Positions 1 to 6,631 of a stretch of 18,554 nt of DNA are shown here, one piece after another. Location: contig WBXJ01000025.1 in the NCBI GenBank assembly GCA_008933045.1, positions 1 to 18,554 on the forward strand. The letters run 5' to 3'. Made by a program: the position numbers and the translations under genes. Positions within the stretch are counted from its first letter, which is position 1. Each line of letters opens with the position of its first letter. Under the pieces are notes generated by a model. The model was given only the letters and a program-made list of their open reading frames with translations, was not told the DNA's origin and made no database searches. Source of the DNA: Verrucomicrobiota bacterium (GTDB lineage Bacteria > Verrucomicrobiota > Verrucomicrobiia > Limisphaerales > SXQI01).

Positions 1-573
1 AGTGAATTGGAAGCCCTTTGCCAGCAACAGAAAGGCGTCACAATTTTGGATGAAGCTTACGTGGATTTTGCTGATGAGAACGCTCTCCCTCTCGCATTAA
101 AATTTTCACATGTCCTAGTGGCTCGCACTTTTTCGAAGGCTTACTCACTCTGCTTTCAGCGCATTGGATATTTTGTCGGACCGGCCAGATTAATTAAAGC
201 GCTCCACAAAGTCCGAGATAGTTACAACGTCAACGGATTGGCTCAGGTTGCGGCACTGGCCACCTTGGACGATCTCCCCTATTACCAGCAGAATTTCCGT
301 AGAATTATCGCGAGTCGAAATCAGCTCACCGCCGAGTTAACCACGATGGGATTTAAAGTTCTTCCAAGCCAAGCAAACTTTATCCTCACCAAACCTCCCG
401 GTCCCACCGCCGAAAAATGGTTACAAACTCTGAGAGATTCAAAAATTTTAGTTCGTTGGTTCAACAAACCCAATATCAAAGAATACCTACGCATCACCAT
501 CGGGAACAAAAAAGAAGTCAGTGCCCTACTCAAAGCGATCCGTTACACGATTTCTTCTCCCGTCGGCGGTTAG
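1..573 (+). CDS. hisC: Histidinol-phosphate aminotransferase, C-terminal part (5' end outside window)
   Basis: PLP-dependent class I/II aminotransferase that converts imidazole-acetol phosphate and glutamate to histidinol phosphate in cytoplasmic histidine synthesis. The reading frame is open from base 1, so about 190 C-terminal residues are present and the true start lies to the left. Visible active-site parts: the cofactor-contacting Asp and Tyr in ILDEAYVDF (codons 49-51 and 58-60), the Schiff-base lysine in RTFSKAYSL (codon 136-138), and the substrate-carboxylate arginine in YLRITIG (codon 490-492). The segment after the lysine reads SLCFQRIGY, where many HisC proteins have GLAGLRLGY; the arginine is kept. 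No other his gene is in the window. A related aromatic aminotransferase is possible, but the order and spacing of the motifs fit HisC best. The stop overlaps the stop of the convergent metallopeptidase gene by 4 bp. Confidence 0.9.
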   Translation, partial: SELEALCQQQKGVTILDEAYVDFADENALPLALKFSHVLVARTFSKAYSLCFQRIGYFVGPARLIKALHKVRDSYNVNGLAQVAALATLDDLPYYQQNFRRIIASRNQLTAELTTMGFKVLPSQANFILTKPPGPTAEKWLQTLRDSKILVRWFNKPNIKEYLRITIGNKKEVSALLKAIRYTISSPVGG

Positions 574-3500
574 GGAGGCGTGAGTTTAAAGAATCGTAGA
601 TCACCCGTTAGAGGTAATCGCAAGGTGCATAATCCTTGGCCCTTCGTGGCCGTCTCCGTCAACCTGAGCCATGGGAGTGTTGAAGTGAGATCCGCCGTTG
701 TCATCAGAGCCCATTCCAAGCCGGTGTCCGGCCATGTCAGAACGACCTTATCGGTGTCCAAATCCGCTGACAGCTGAGGCGGGGCGACTCCAGCAGCGAG
801 TCTAGCTTCGAACCATAGGTCGAACGCGATGTCAGAGCTCGTGCGCGAGTTTTGATGAATTTCCACGGCGAATAAGTTAGTGCCAATCTGTAGGTCGCTT
901 CGACTGATCTCGGTTTCAAAAAAAGCCGTTTCATCCGCATTACCAACGCTTGTGGAAGCAAGGGTGGTGTAAGTAATGCTGCCCGTCGGCATGTTGCTGC
1001 GGAAAACCTCGCGTCCATTGAGATAAACCACGCCGCCGTCATCTCGCTGTAAACCGAGGGTCAACCCAAGAATTCCCGAAAGGTTAGCAACCTCGAATGA
1101 TCGACGGAAAAACGTAGTGACGTACTTATTGTTGGAAGCATTGCCGTAACGAACGACGGTTTTTTCACTATTGTCTCCGTACCCCAAGGGTGCCGGACCT
1201 TCGCCCCAAGTAATATCGTTAAAAGCCAATTGTCGCCATGCGGTGCCGGGGTTCGTGCCATCATCCAAATACTGCCAGACCGATCCGGCAGCCACTAGCG
1301 GGAGCGTGCTTTCTGAGGCTGATGGAATCACGACAAAATCCATGCCTTGCCGCGAGGGTCCCACAGCCAGAGGAACCATAAAACCCGACCGCGCAAACGC
1401 AAATCCTTCCCGAGCCGCCTGCACCGAGTAAGCACCCGCCGGTAAACCCGTGATATAATAACGACCAGACGAGTCTGTAAGTCCCATTTTGGTCGAGGAG
1501 ACAGAGACCTTGACCCCCAGTAACGGAACACCATTTTCCCAAACGCGCCCCCCAATTCGGTAGGTTGTTGGATTCCCCACTTTGACAAGGACGGAATCTA
1601 CGCTGAGACCGCCTTTCATGTCGGTCACGGTGCATTGGACGGCGTATTCGCCTGCCCCGATCCACGCGTGCGTTTGGGTGACCGAATTACTTCCGAAGCT
1701 CCCATCCCCAAAGTCCCAAAAGTAGGCCAGCGGATCCCCATCAGCGTCGGTGGCCGATACGGAGAAACTGAGCACCGCGTTGATCGCTCCGTTGGTGGCA
1801 GGTGCGTTGAGGATCGCGACGGGTGCGATGTTGGCTGGAAAACTTCCCCGCTTCACGACGATATCCATCCCTGCTGGAACTGTCCCGCTCAGGCCAATCG
1901 GGGTGATATGCACTCCCGCAGTCAAATCAGAAAACGTGCGACCGATCAATAACGGCGAATCGTCCTTGCCGTCAGGCGAGCCTGCGGACACGTCGAGCAA
2001 GGTCGAGCTTTGGTTTTTCAGGCCAGCCCAACGGATCCCTACCCCATTTGCTACCCACTTATTGGCTCCATAACGACTTCGGTATTCGACCCAATAGTTG
2101 GTATTGCTGTTCTTACTAGTTTTTAAAGCCCGCACACCGGTCGAGGCAGGATCATCATGCGCGTAGATGCGATAGGTGCCACTCTGACTCACGGTGGTCA
2201 CTTCGCTTGTGGTCAACCAATTAAGATAGTTTTTATACCGCGCATTGAAGTGTTTGCTTCCAGCAGCGGCATTACCCATGGTGTCGAACTTGTCACCGTA
2301 TTCAACACTCGTTCCACTACCAATAATGCTTTGACCCGAAGTCTCCCAAAAATTAGCGTGGTTGAGTCCATAGTTATGTCCTAATTCGTGAGCGATTACG
2401 CCTACGGACGAGGTGCCACGAATCCATGCCCCTGGACCCCCAATGTAACCAAGCCCAGCAAACTTGAACCCGGGGACGTCGCCAAAACAGATGAGATCAA
2501 AGTTAAAGGTTGATAACTGATAGCCAGCCGTCGTCGCAGCAGCTCGTGCGGCACTTCGGAGCACGGACGGGTCGTTGGTCCCGTAGTCTGCTGCCGTGCG
2601 GGGCATCCGAAATACCGGCGTCACTTCAGAACCAAAACCAACCAACGAAAACCCTGCTTTCGCATAGGACATTTCCCGATAAAACGTATCGAGCCCGAGC
2701 ACAATATTAGTGCCGGTCGCCAAACTAAAAGGTTCGCCATCAAGATCTGAAAAATCGATTCGGATAACAATGATGTCTTTGATACCCTCGGTGTAAGCAG
2801 ATGGCACGGGATCCCCCAGCAAAACACCCCCACTCCCGCCCTCCCCGCCAGACGCTTCTGCCTCGATCGTTTCCTCGTTGAGCAGTTCCGCATGAGCGGC
2901 AGTGCAGAGCGGAATCACCTCACCTGCAATCTCGACGACCGTTTCCTCATTCTGACTATCCGTGCGTTGTCCGGAGTAATCGCACAAGGCAGTGATCGAT
3001 AAGGTTTGCAAGCTACGCAACCAAGCCACCTCCTCTGGTGCGAGCATTCGCGCAGGATTTTCATCCACCGCCATCTGTCCATCCAACACAATGCCACTCA
3101 ACGCGATCTGGCGGCGAGTTGGTTCACCCAACCGACGCCCATAAAGAAAAGCTTCCAATCGGCGCGTGCCAAAAACCACCTGTTGGATCAGCGGTTTGAC
3201 TGTTTCACCCTCCGCCGGCAAGGCTCCGAGAATTTCCAGATCGCCTTTCGCGCTAACCAGTTCCTCCAACTCGACCTGAATTGTTTCGGGTAATCTGGAA
3301 TACTGAGCACGGTTCACCGAGAGTTCCAATGCACGTTTTGGGTCAGACTCGATCAGGTCAACCATTTCACTTCGCCGCCGACGAGCCAGTTGCACACCTT
3401 CCGAGATTAACGCCTGCTTATCTTCAGATCGTGTGCGTTCAAATGTTTTCATCCAATCATTGAACGCAACGAAGGCTGGCTCGCTGAGGGTTATGGATCC

Positions 3501-3707
3501 GGAAGGTCGTAATTGTCCGGTTTTTTTAGGAGGGATTCCATCCACACTTTCTTGTGTAGCAACGAGTTGAGGAGGGCCCGATTGCGGGGCCGTTACCGGT
3601 AAGCTAGGGGAGTGTTGTTGGCTCGCCGGATTCAATTCAAACAACCCAAAAGCCAGCAACCCACCCAATACAGCGCCAACGGCTCCTGTGACATACCTTG
3701 CGAACAT
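570..3707 (-). CDS. Exported multidomain metzincin-type zinc metallopeptidase
   Basis: Predicted 1045-residue exported or surface protease. Domains in order: a hydrophobic N-terminal export or anchor segment (residues about 5-24); a long region without a recognised domain (about 40-280) followed by a Gly/Ser-rich linker (283-294); a catalytic domain with zinc motif HELGHNYGLNH (440-450, fitting HExxHxxGxxH) and a Met-turn candidate DTMGN (Met477); a PKD-like domain (about 628-712) with DGDPLAYFWDFGDG; a carboxypeptidase-regulatory-like beta domain (about 715-792); a lectin- or galactose-binding-like domain (about 805-971); and a C-terminal beta module ending RFFKLTPP. The catalytic part resembles gametolysin-type (M11) metzincins, though this is by motif only. 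The chosen ATG begins the hydrophobic segment; the frame stays open upstream but would run into thiD. There is no strong Shine-Dalgarno sequence. Substrate unknown; degradation of extracellular protein is the likely role. Confidence 0.82.
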   Translation of the reverse strand: MFARYVTGAVGAVLGGLLAFGLFELNPASQQHSPSLPVTAPQSGPPQLVATQESVDGIPPKKTGQLRPSGSITLSEPAFVAFNDWMKTFERTRSEDKQALISEGVQLARRRRSEMVDLIESDPKRALELSVNRAQYSRLPETIQVELEELVSAKGDLEILGALPAEGETVKPLIQQVVFGTRRLEAFLYGRRLGEPTRRQIALSGIVLDGQMAVDENPARMLAPEEVAWLRSLQTLSITALCDYSGQRTDSQNEETVVEIAGEVIPLCTAAHAELLNEETIEAEASGGEGGSGGVLLGDPVPSAYTEGIKDIIVIRIDFSDLDGEPFSLATGTNIVLGLDTFYREMSYAKAGFSLVGFGSEVTPVFRMPRTAADYGTNDPSVLRSAARAAATTAGYQLSTFNFDLICFGDVPGFKFAGLGYIGGPGAWIRGTSSVGVIAHELGHNYGLNHANFWETSGQSIIGSGTSVEYGDKFDTMGNAAAGSKHFNARYKNYLNWLTTSEVTTVSQSGTYRIYAHDDPASTGVRALKTSKNSNTNYWVEYRSRYGANKWVANGVGIRWAGLKNQSSTLLDVSAGSPDGKDDSPLLIGRTFSDLTAGVHITPIGLSGTVPAGMDIVVKRGSFPANIAPVAILNAPATNGAINAVLSFSVSATDADGDPLAYFWDFGDGSFGSNSVTQTHAWIGAGEYAVQCTVTDMKGGLSVDSVLVKVGNPTTYRIGGRVWENGVPLLGVKVSVSSTKMGLTDSSGRYYITGLPAGAYSVQAAREGFAFARSGFMVPLAVGPSRQGMDFVVIPSASESTLPLVAAGSVWQYLDDGTNPGTAWRQLAFNDITWGEGPAPLGYGDNSEKTVVRYGNASNNKYVTTFFRRSFEVANLSGILGLTLGLQRDDGGVVYLNGREVFRSNMPTGSITYTTLASTSVGNADETAFFETEISRSDLQIGTNLFAVEIHQNSRTSSDIAFDLWFEARLAAGVAPPQLSADLDTDKVVLTWPDTGLEWALMTTADLTSTLPWLRLTETATKGQGLCTLRLPLTGDLRFFKLTPP

Positions 3708-3716
3708 ACTGTCTCT

Positions 3717-3744
3717 ATTGTAAGCAGATTCCACGCCGCCGCAA
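3717..3744 (-). promoter_or_regulatory. Possible sigma70-type promoter of the metallopeptidase gene
   Basis: On the minus strand TTGCGG (3744-3739) is followed after 16 bases by TACAAT (3722-3717). The -10 box is good and the -35 box is only half matched. Transcription would begin about 3710, leaving only a few bases before the ATG at 3707, so the mRNA would be nearly leaderless. Prediction by eye. Confidence 0.4.
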
Positions 3745-3774
3745 AGATCCGAATGTTTTAAACGCTTTTTCTGG

Positions 3775-3803
3775 TTGAATTCGCTGCGTAGACCCGTTAT
3801 CGC
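3775..3803 (+). promoter_or_regulatory. Possible thiD promoter
   Basis: TTGAAT (3775-3780), a 17-base spacer, then TATCGC (3798-3803), placed 22 bases before the thiD ATG in the 118-bp divergent gap. Both boxes are imperfect. I see no TPP riboswitch (THI box) in this gap, which is too short for a complete one with its expression platform. Confidence 0.3.
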
Positions 3804-3825
3804 CTGTGTTAAGAAACAAAAACCT

Positions 3826-4614
3826 ATGGCTTCCCAACCTACCAGACCCACCGCCTTAACGATCGCCGGTTCTGATAGCGGCGGGGGAGCAGGAGTGCAA
3901 GCCGACCTCAAAGCTTTTTCGGCAGCACGCGTCCATGGCACAACCGCAGTCACCTGCATCACGGCACAAAATCCGCAAGAAATCAGCGCGATAGAGACCG
4001 TCTCCCCCGCACTGGTTGATCAACAAATCGCGGCGGTTTGCTCCGCTTTTCCCGTAGGAGCAATTAAAACTGGCATGCTTTATTCGAGAGATCTAGTTCT
4101 CGTCGCTGCCCATTGGATCACGCGCACGCCCCAGATTCCGTGGGTTATTGATCCTGTTCTCGTCGCAACTAGTGGTGCCTTATTGTTAAAACCTGATGCA
4201 CTGGACGCGTACAAAACCAGCCTTTTCCCCCATGCCGCTCTGCTGACACCCAACATTGCGGAAGCCGAAACGCTGGTAGGCCACAAAATTATTAACCCCG
4301 AAGCCATGCGTGAAGCCGCACGTATCCTGTTTAAAAACTACGGCGTTCCAATCCTAATCAAAGGAGGACATCTGGCCTCGGGTTCCTCAGCCTTGGATCT
4401 TCTTTACACCGGAGATGGTGAGTGGCTCCTACAAGCACCCCGAGTGCAGGGGGTTCGGACGCATGGCACAGGTTGCACCTTCGCAGCATCCATAGCGGCC
4501 CATTTAGCCTTGGGAAAACCGCTGCAAGAATCCGTCATGGCAGCCAAGAAAATCGTGACAAATGCCATCAGAAGGAGCTTCAAGACCGGACGCCAACAGA
4601 TCCTCAACCCTTGA
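3826..4614 (+). CDS. thiD: Hydroxymethylpyrimidine / phosphomethylpyrimidine kinase
   Basis: Ribokinase-like enzyme of thiamine synthesis that phosphorylates HMP and then HMP-P with ATP to give HMP-PP, in the cytoplasm. 262 residues, the usual length. Visible motifs: N-terminal TIAGSDSGGGAGVQADLK (substrate site), the TAVTCITAQNP strand, DPVLVATSGALLL, LLTPNIAEAETLVG, LIKGGH, and the anion-hole and catalytic segment THGTGCTFAASIAAHLALG, with the conserved Cys. The ATG was chosen because it directly precedes the conserved start MASQPTRPTALTIAGSDSGG; a longer in-frame TTG start at 3775 would add 17 residues unlike the family. No Shine-Dalgarno is obvious. No thiE, thiC or other thi gene is nearby. 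A pyridoxal kinase of the same fold is the main alternative but fits less well. Confidence 0.93.
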   Translation: MASQPTRPTALTIAGSDSGGGAGVQADLKAFSAARVHGTTAVTCITAQNPQEISAIETVSPALVDQQIAAVCSAFPVGAIKTGMLYSRDLVLVAAHWITRTPQIPWVIDPVLVATSGALLLKPDALDAYKTSLFPHAALLTPNIAEAETLVGHKIINPEAMREAARILFKNYGVPILIKGGHLASGSSALDLLYTGDGEWLLQAPRVQGVRTHGTGCTFAASIAAHLALGKPLQESVMAAKKIVTNAIRRSFKTGRQQILNP

Positions 4615-4692
4615 AATCTACCCATACAACGCAAATTTACATCGAAAAGCCCCCCTTGTCAGAGGTGCCGAAAAATCAACCAAAAACACCGC

Positions 4693-4721
4693 TTGCAGTC
4701 CCTTGATGTCCGAGGTAGTAT
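4693..4721 (+). promoter_or_regulatory. Probable promoter of the rpsP-khpA-trmD-rplS operon
   Basis: TTGCAG (4693-4698), a 17-base spacer and TAGTAT (4716-4721). This would start transcription near 4728 and give a leader of about 75 bases before rpsP. The -10 box lies in the loop of a short inverted repeat (GAGG 4712-4715 / CCTC 4722-4725). By eye only. Confidence 0.45.
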
Positions 4722-4741
4722 CCTCACTCTTTTGTGAGTCT

Positions 4742-4783
4742 CTGCGACAGTCGTTGTCGCGGTGATTGCGCGATATGTCGCGG
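4742..4783 (+). promoter_or_regulatory. rpsP leader with alternative hairpins
   Basis: Between the probable promoter and rpsP lie two adjacent hairpins. In the first, CTGCGACA (4742-4749) pairs with TGTCGCGG (4755-4762), with one G-T pair. In the second, CGCGA (4769-4773) pairs with TCGCG (4778-4782). The octamer TGTCGCGG recurs at 4776-4783, so 4742-4749 could pair with either copy; likewise CGCGA could pair back to TCGCG at 4757-4761. The pairings exclude each other, as in attenuators and ribosomal-protein leaders. A third small stem (CTCAC 4723-4727 / GTGAG 4734-4738) lies just upstream. No U-run follows, so any control would more likely be on translation or RNA stability than on termination. 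Confidence 0.4.
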
Positions 4784-4802
4784 GAAAGTGTTGTTTTAAA
4801 AT

Positions 4803-5063
4803 ATGTCAGTCAAAATTCGCATGAAGCGGGTCGGGACCAAGAATACCCCGGTATTTCGTATTGTCGTGGCCGATAGCCGTAGTCCTCGAGATGGAAAGTT
4901 TCTTGAGGAAGTCGGTACCTACCAACCACTGCAAAAGGGTAACAATGTGACCCTGAAGTTGGATCGGGCCATCCACTGGATTTCCAAAGGTGCTCAACCT
5001 TCCGACACGGTCGCAAGTTTCATTCGGAAGGCAAAAAGAGCTGCCGCCGAAGTGACGGCCTAA
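4803..5063 (+). CDS. rpsP: 30S ribosomal protein S16
   Basis: Small-subunit ribosomal protein that binds 16S rRNA in the 5'/body region and aids 30S assembly. 86 residues, normal for the family. The N-terminus MSVKIRMKRVGTKNTPVFRI is followed by VVADSRSPRDGKFLEEVGTYQP, the most conserved S16 segment, then LKLDRAIHWISKGAQPSDTV and a basic tail. It is the first gene of the operon and is followed after 18 bases by khpA. The nearest purine-rich stretch, CGGGAAAG, is about 14 bases upstream of the ATG, too far for a good Shine-Dalgarno; the structured leader just upstream may influence initiation. Confidence 0.97.
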   Translation: MSVKIRMKRVGTKNTPVFRIVVADSRSPRDGKFLEEVGTYQPLQKGNNVTLKLDRAIHWISKGAQPSDTVASFIRKAKRAAAEVTA

Positions 5064-5081
5064 GCCTGATTTGCCGTCGTT

Positions 5082-5342
5082 ATGCAACCCTTTCTGGATT
5101 ACGTGGTGAAAGCACTGGTGGATCAACCTGAATCCGCTAGCGTCACTCCCGTCGAACGGAACAACATTACGGTGTTTGAGTTGCGTTTACATCCAGATGA
5201 TGTCGGGCGGGTGATTGGGCGTCAGGGCGCAACGATCCATGCCTTACGCAATCTGCTGATGGCGGGGAGTGCGAAACAGGGACTGAGAACCACGTTGGAA
5301 ATTGTCGAGAATAACGTCCAGAAGGCTCCTCCAACCCGTTGA
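5082..5342 (+). CDS. khpA: KH-domain RNA-binding protein KhpA (YlqC family)
   Basis: Small single KH-domain RNA-binding protein. In other bacteria KhpA binds many RNAs, often together with KhpB/EloR, and influences cell elongation and ribosome-related functions; the exact role here is inferred. 86 residues. The N-terminal LDYVVKALVDQPESASV helix and strand are typical, and the RNA-contacting GxxG loop is seen in VIGRQGATIHALRNLL. It sits between rpsP and trmD, where the family normally occurs, which supports the call. The gap to rpsP is 18 bases, so the genes are co-transcribed; no clear Shine-Dalgarno is visible. After its stop there are 55 bases before trmD, where rimM would be expected. 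Confidence 0.9.
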   Translation: MQPFLDYVVKALVDQPESASVTPVERNNITVFELRLHPDDVGRVIGRQGATIHALRNLLMAGSAKQGLRTTLEIVENNVQKAPPTR

Positions 5343-5353
5343 TTTTTCGAGGC

Positions 5354-5373
5354 TTTCGCCACGCGCGGCGAAA
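5354..5373 (+). promoter_or_regulatory. Hairpin between khpA and trmD
   Basis: A perfect 7-bp inverted repeat, TTTCGCC (5354-5360) and GGCGAAA (5367-5373), with a 6-base loop. No U-run follows, so it is not an intrinsic terminator. It may be an mRNA-processing or translation-control element in the trmD upstream region, in the place where rimM is missing. Confidence 0.4.
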
Positions 5374-5397
5374 CGCTTGACCGACCAGGCTGACCGC

Positions 5398-6099
5398 ATG
5401 AAAATAGATGTGATCACCCTTTTCCCCGGTATGTTTACTGGGCCGCTTGATGAAAGTATTATCAAACGGGCGCGAGCGGAAGGCCGGCTTGAGCTGGTCA
5501 TCCACAACCTGCGGGATTATACGCATGACCGGCACAAGACCGTGGACGATAAACCGTTCGGCGGCGGGCCAGGGATGCTATTAAAACCCGAACCGATCTT
5601 TGAAGCAGTAGAGAATTTGGCCAGGGATGAAACAAAAGTCATCCTCTTAGGACCAATCGGTCGTCCGTTTACCCAAGCCATTGCTCGTGAGCTTTCCGAA
5701 GAGAAGCATTTGCTTTTTCTTTGCGGAAGTTACGAAGGGTTTGATGAACGGGTCCGTGAGCAACTTGTGGATGATGAATTATCCATCGGTGATTACGTGC
5801 TGACCAACGGCAACTTACCTGCCATGGTGATTATAGATGCCGTGGCCAGATTGTTGCCGGGAGTTCTAGGGGACGATGAAAGTTCCCACGAGGAATCTTT
5901 TAGCAACGGTTTGCTGGAGTATCCTCACTATACGAGGCCGGCCGAATATCGAGGGATGAAAGTCCCTGAAATACTTTTGTCTGGGCATCATGCACAGATT
6001 GCGGCTTGGCGTGAGGAGCAATCACGTCGTCGCACTCAGGAGCGTCGCCCAGACCTGCTGGCGCAGCAGGACGCAAGTCAGTCCGCTCAACCGGAATAA
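5398..6099 (+). CDS. trmD: tRNA (guanine-37-N1)-methyltransferase
   Basis: SPOUT-class enzyme that uses S-adenosylmethionine to methylate G37 next to the anticodon and so prevents +1 frameshifting; acts as a dimer in the cytoplasm. 233 residues. The start MKIDVITLFPGMF is typical, followed by DYTHDRHKTVDDKPFGGGPGML, the knot loops LGPIGRPFTQ, CGSYEGFDERV and SIGDYVLTNGNLPAM, then RLLPGVLG and LLEYPHYTRPAEYRGMKVP. Compared with E. coli TrmD recalled from memory, PQG has become PIG, GGELP has become NGNLP, and the proposed catalytic Asp169 aligns with Glu166, while Arg154 is kept (Arg151). The ATG at 5398 was chosen because upstream in-frame residues do not resemble the family. Only 4 bases separate it from rplS, so the two are coupled. 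Confidence 0.94.
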   Translation: MKIDVITLFPGMFTGPLDESIIKRARAEGRLELVIHNLRDYTHDRHKTVDDKPFGGGPGMLLKPEPIFEAVENLARDETKVILLGPIGRPFTQAIARELSEEKHLLFLCGSYEGFDERVREQLVDDELSIGDYVLTNGNLPAMVIIDAVARLLPGVLGDDESSHEESFSNGLLEYPHYTRPAEYRGMKVPEILLSGHHAQIAAWREEQSRRRTQERRPDLLAQQDASQSAQPE

Positions 6100-6103
6100 G
6101 TTT

Positions 6104-6484
6104 ATGAACCAAGTAATACAGGATAAAATCGAATCGGAGCAGTATCGTAAAAACGCCGAAGTTTTTGCGGTCGGAGATAGCGTGCGCGTTCACACCAAGG
6201 TTGTCGAAGGTGAGAAGGAACGTATTCAGGTGTTTGCGGGTGTGGTGATTGGGCGCCGGGGTCGTGGACTCAACGCAACCTTCACTGTCCGCCGCATCAG
6301 CTACGGCGAGGGTGTGGAGCGTATTTTCCCCGTTCACTCTCCGAGGGTGGATAAGATCGAGGTAGAACGCCAAGGTGCGGTGCGCCGAGCCAAGCTGACT
6401 TACCTCCGTAAACGTGTCGGAAAGGGTGCCGTGGCAGTGAAGGAGAAGGAAACACGCGCTCGCACGAAGCCCAAGGCGGCATAA
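6104..6484 (+). CDS. rplS: 50S ribosomal protein L19
   Basis: Large-subunit ribosomal protein located at the 30S-50S interface, with a role in intersubunit bridges. 126 residues, slightly longer than the usual 115 or so because of a basic tail (KETRARTKPKAA). Family landmarks: FAVGDSVRVHTKVVEGEKER, IQVFAGVVIGRRGRGLNATF, TVRRISYGEGVERIFPVHSP and AKLTYLR. The ATG follows the trmD stop by 4 bases, with a weak purine-rich stretch (GGAATAAG) before it. It is the last gene of the rpsP operon and is followed by a strong intrinsic terminator. Confidence 0.97.
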   Translation: MNQVIQDKIESEQYRKNAEVFAVGDSVRVHTKVVEGEKERIQVFAGVVIGRRGRGLNATFTVRRISYGEGVERIFPVHSPRVDKIEVERQGAVRRAKLTYLRKRVGKGAVAVKEKETRARTKPKAA

Positions 6485-6516
6485 TTCGATTGTTGTTCAC
6501 AACATTTTACACCAAG

Positions 6517-6546
6517 AAAGTCCGCCTTGTGCGGACTTTTTTGTTT
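6517..6546 (+). terminator. Intrinsic terminator of the rpsP operon
   Basis: AAAGTCCGC (6517-6525) pairs perfectly with GCGGACTTT (6531-6539) around a 5-base loop, and is followed by a T-rich run to 6546. It lies 32 bases after the rplS stop. A weaker stem, TGTTG (6491-6495) / CAACA (6500-6504) followed by TTTT, lies just before it. Confidence 0.92.
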
Positions 6547-6631
6547 TACCCGAGCCGTCTCCATACGTCGCTCGGCTGAGGTTGTTGCTCGCACTCTGGG
6601 GGATGTTAGATGTAGGGTCTGACCTAGTAAT

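Noticed and set aside
3775..3825. TTG start 17 codons upstream for ThiD
   Set aside because: The added residues do not resemble the family; the ATG at 3826 gives the expected N-terminus.
3708..3962. Longer N-terminus (85 extra residues) for the metallopeptidase
   Set aside because: It would overlap the start of thiD on the other strand and add residues ahead of the natural signal-like segment.
4422..4706. Overlapping frame at the end of thiD running into the intergenic region
   Set aside because: Low-complexity translation, no start signal, and it mostly shadows thiD.
4723..4783. CRISPR-like or transposon-end repeats from the repeated TGTCGCGG
   Set aside because: Only two copies, 13 bases apart, both explained by hairpins in the rpsP leader; no cas or transposase gene is present.
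6491..6508. TGTTG/CAACA stem followed by TTTT after rplS, as the main terminator
   Set aside because: Only a 5-bp AT-rich stem; the 9-bp stem at 6517-6539 is far stronger.
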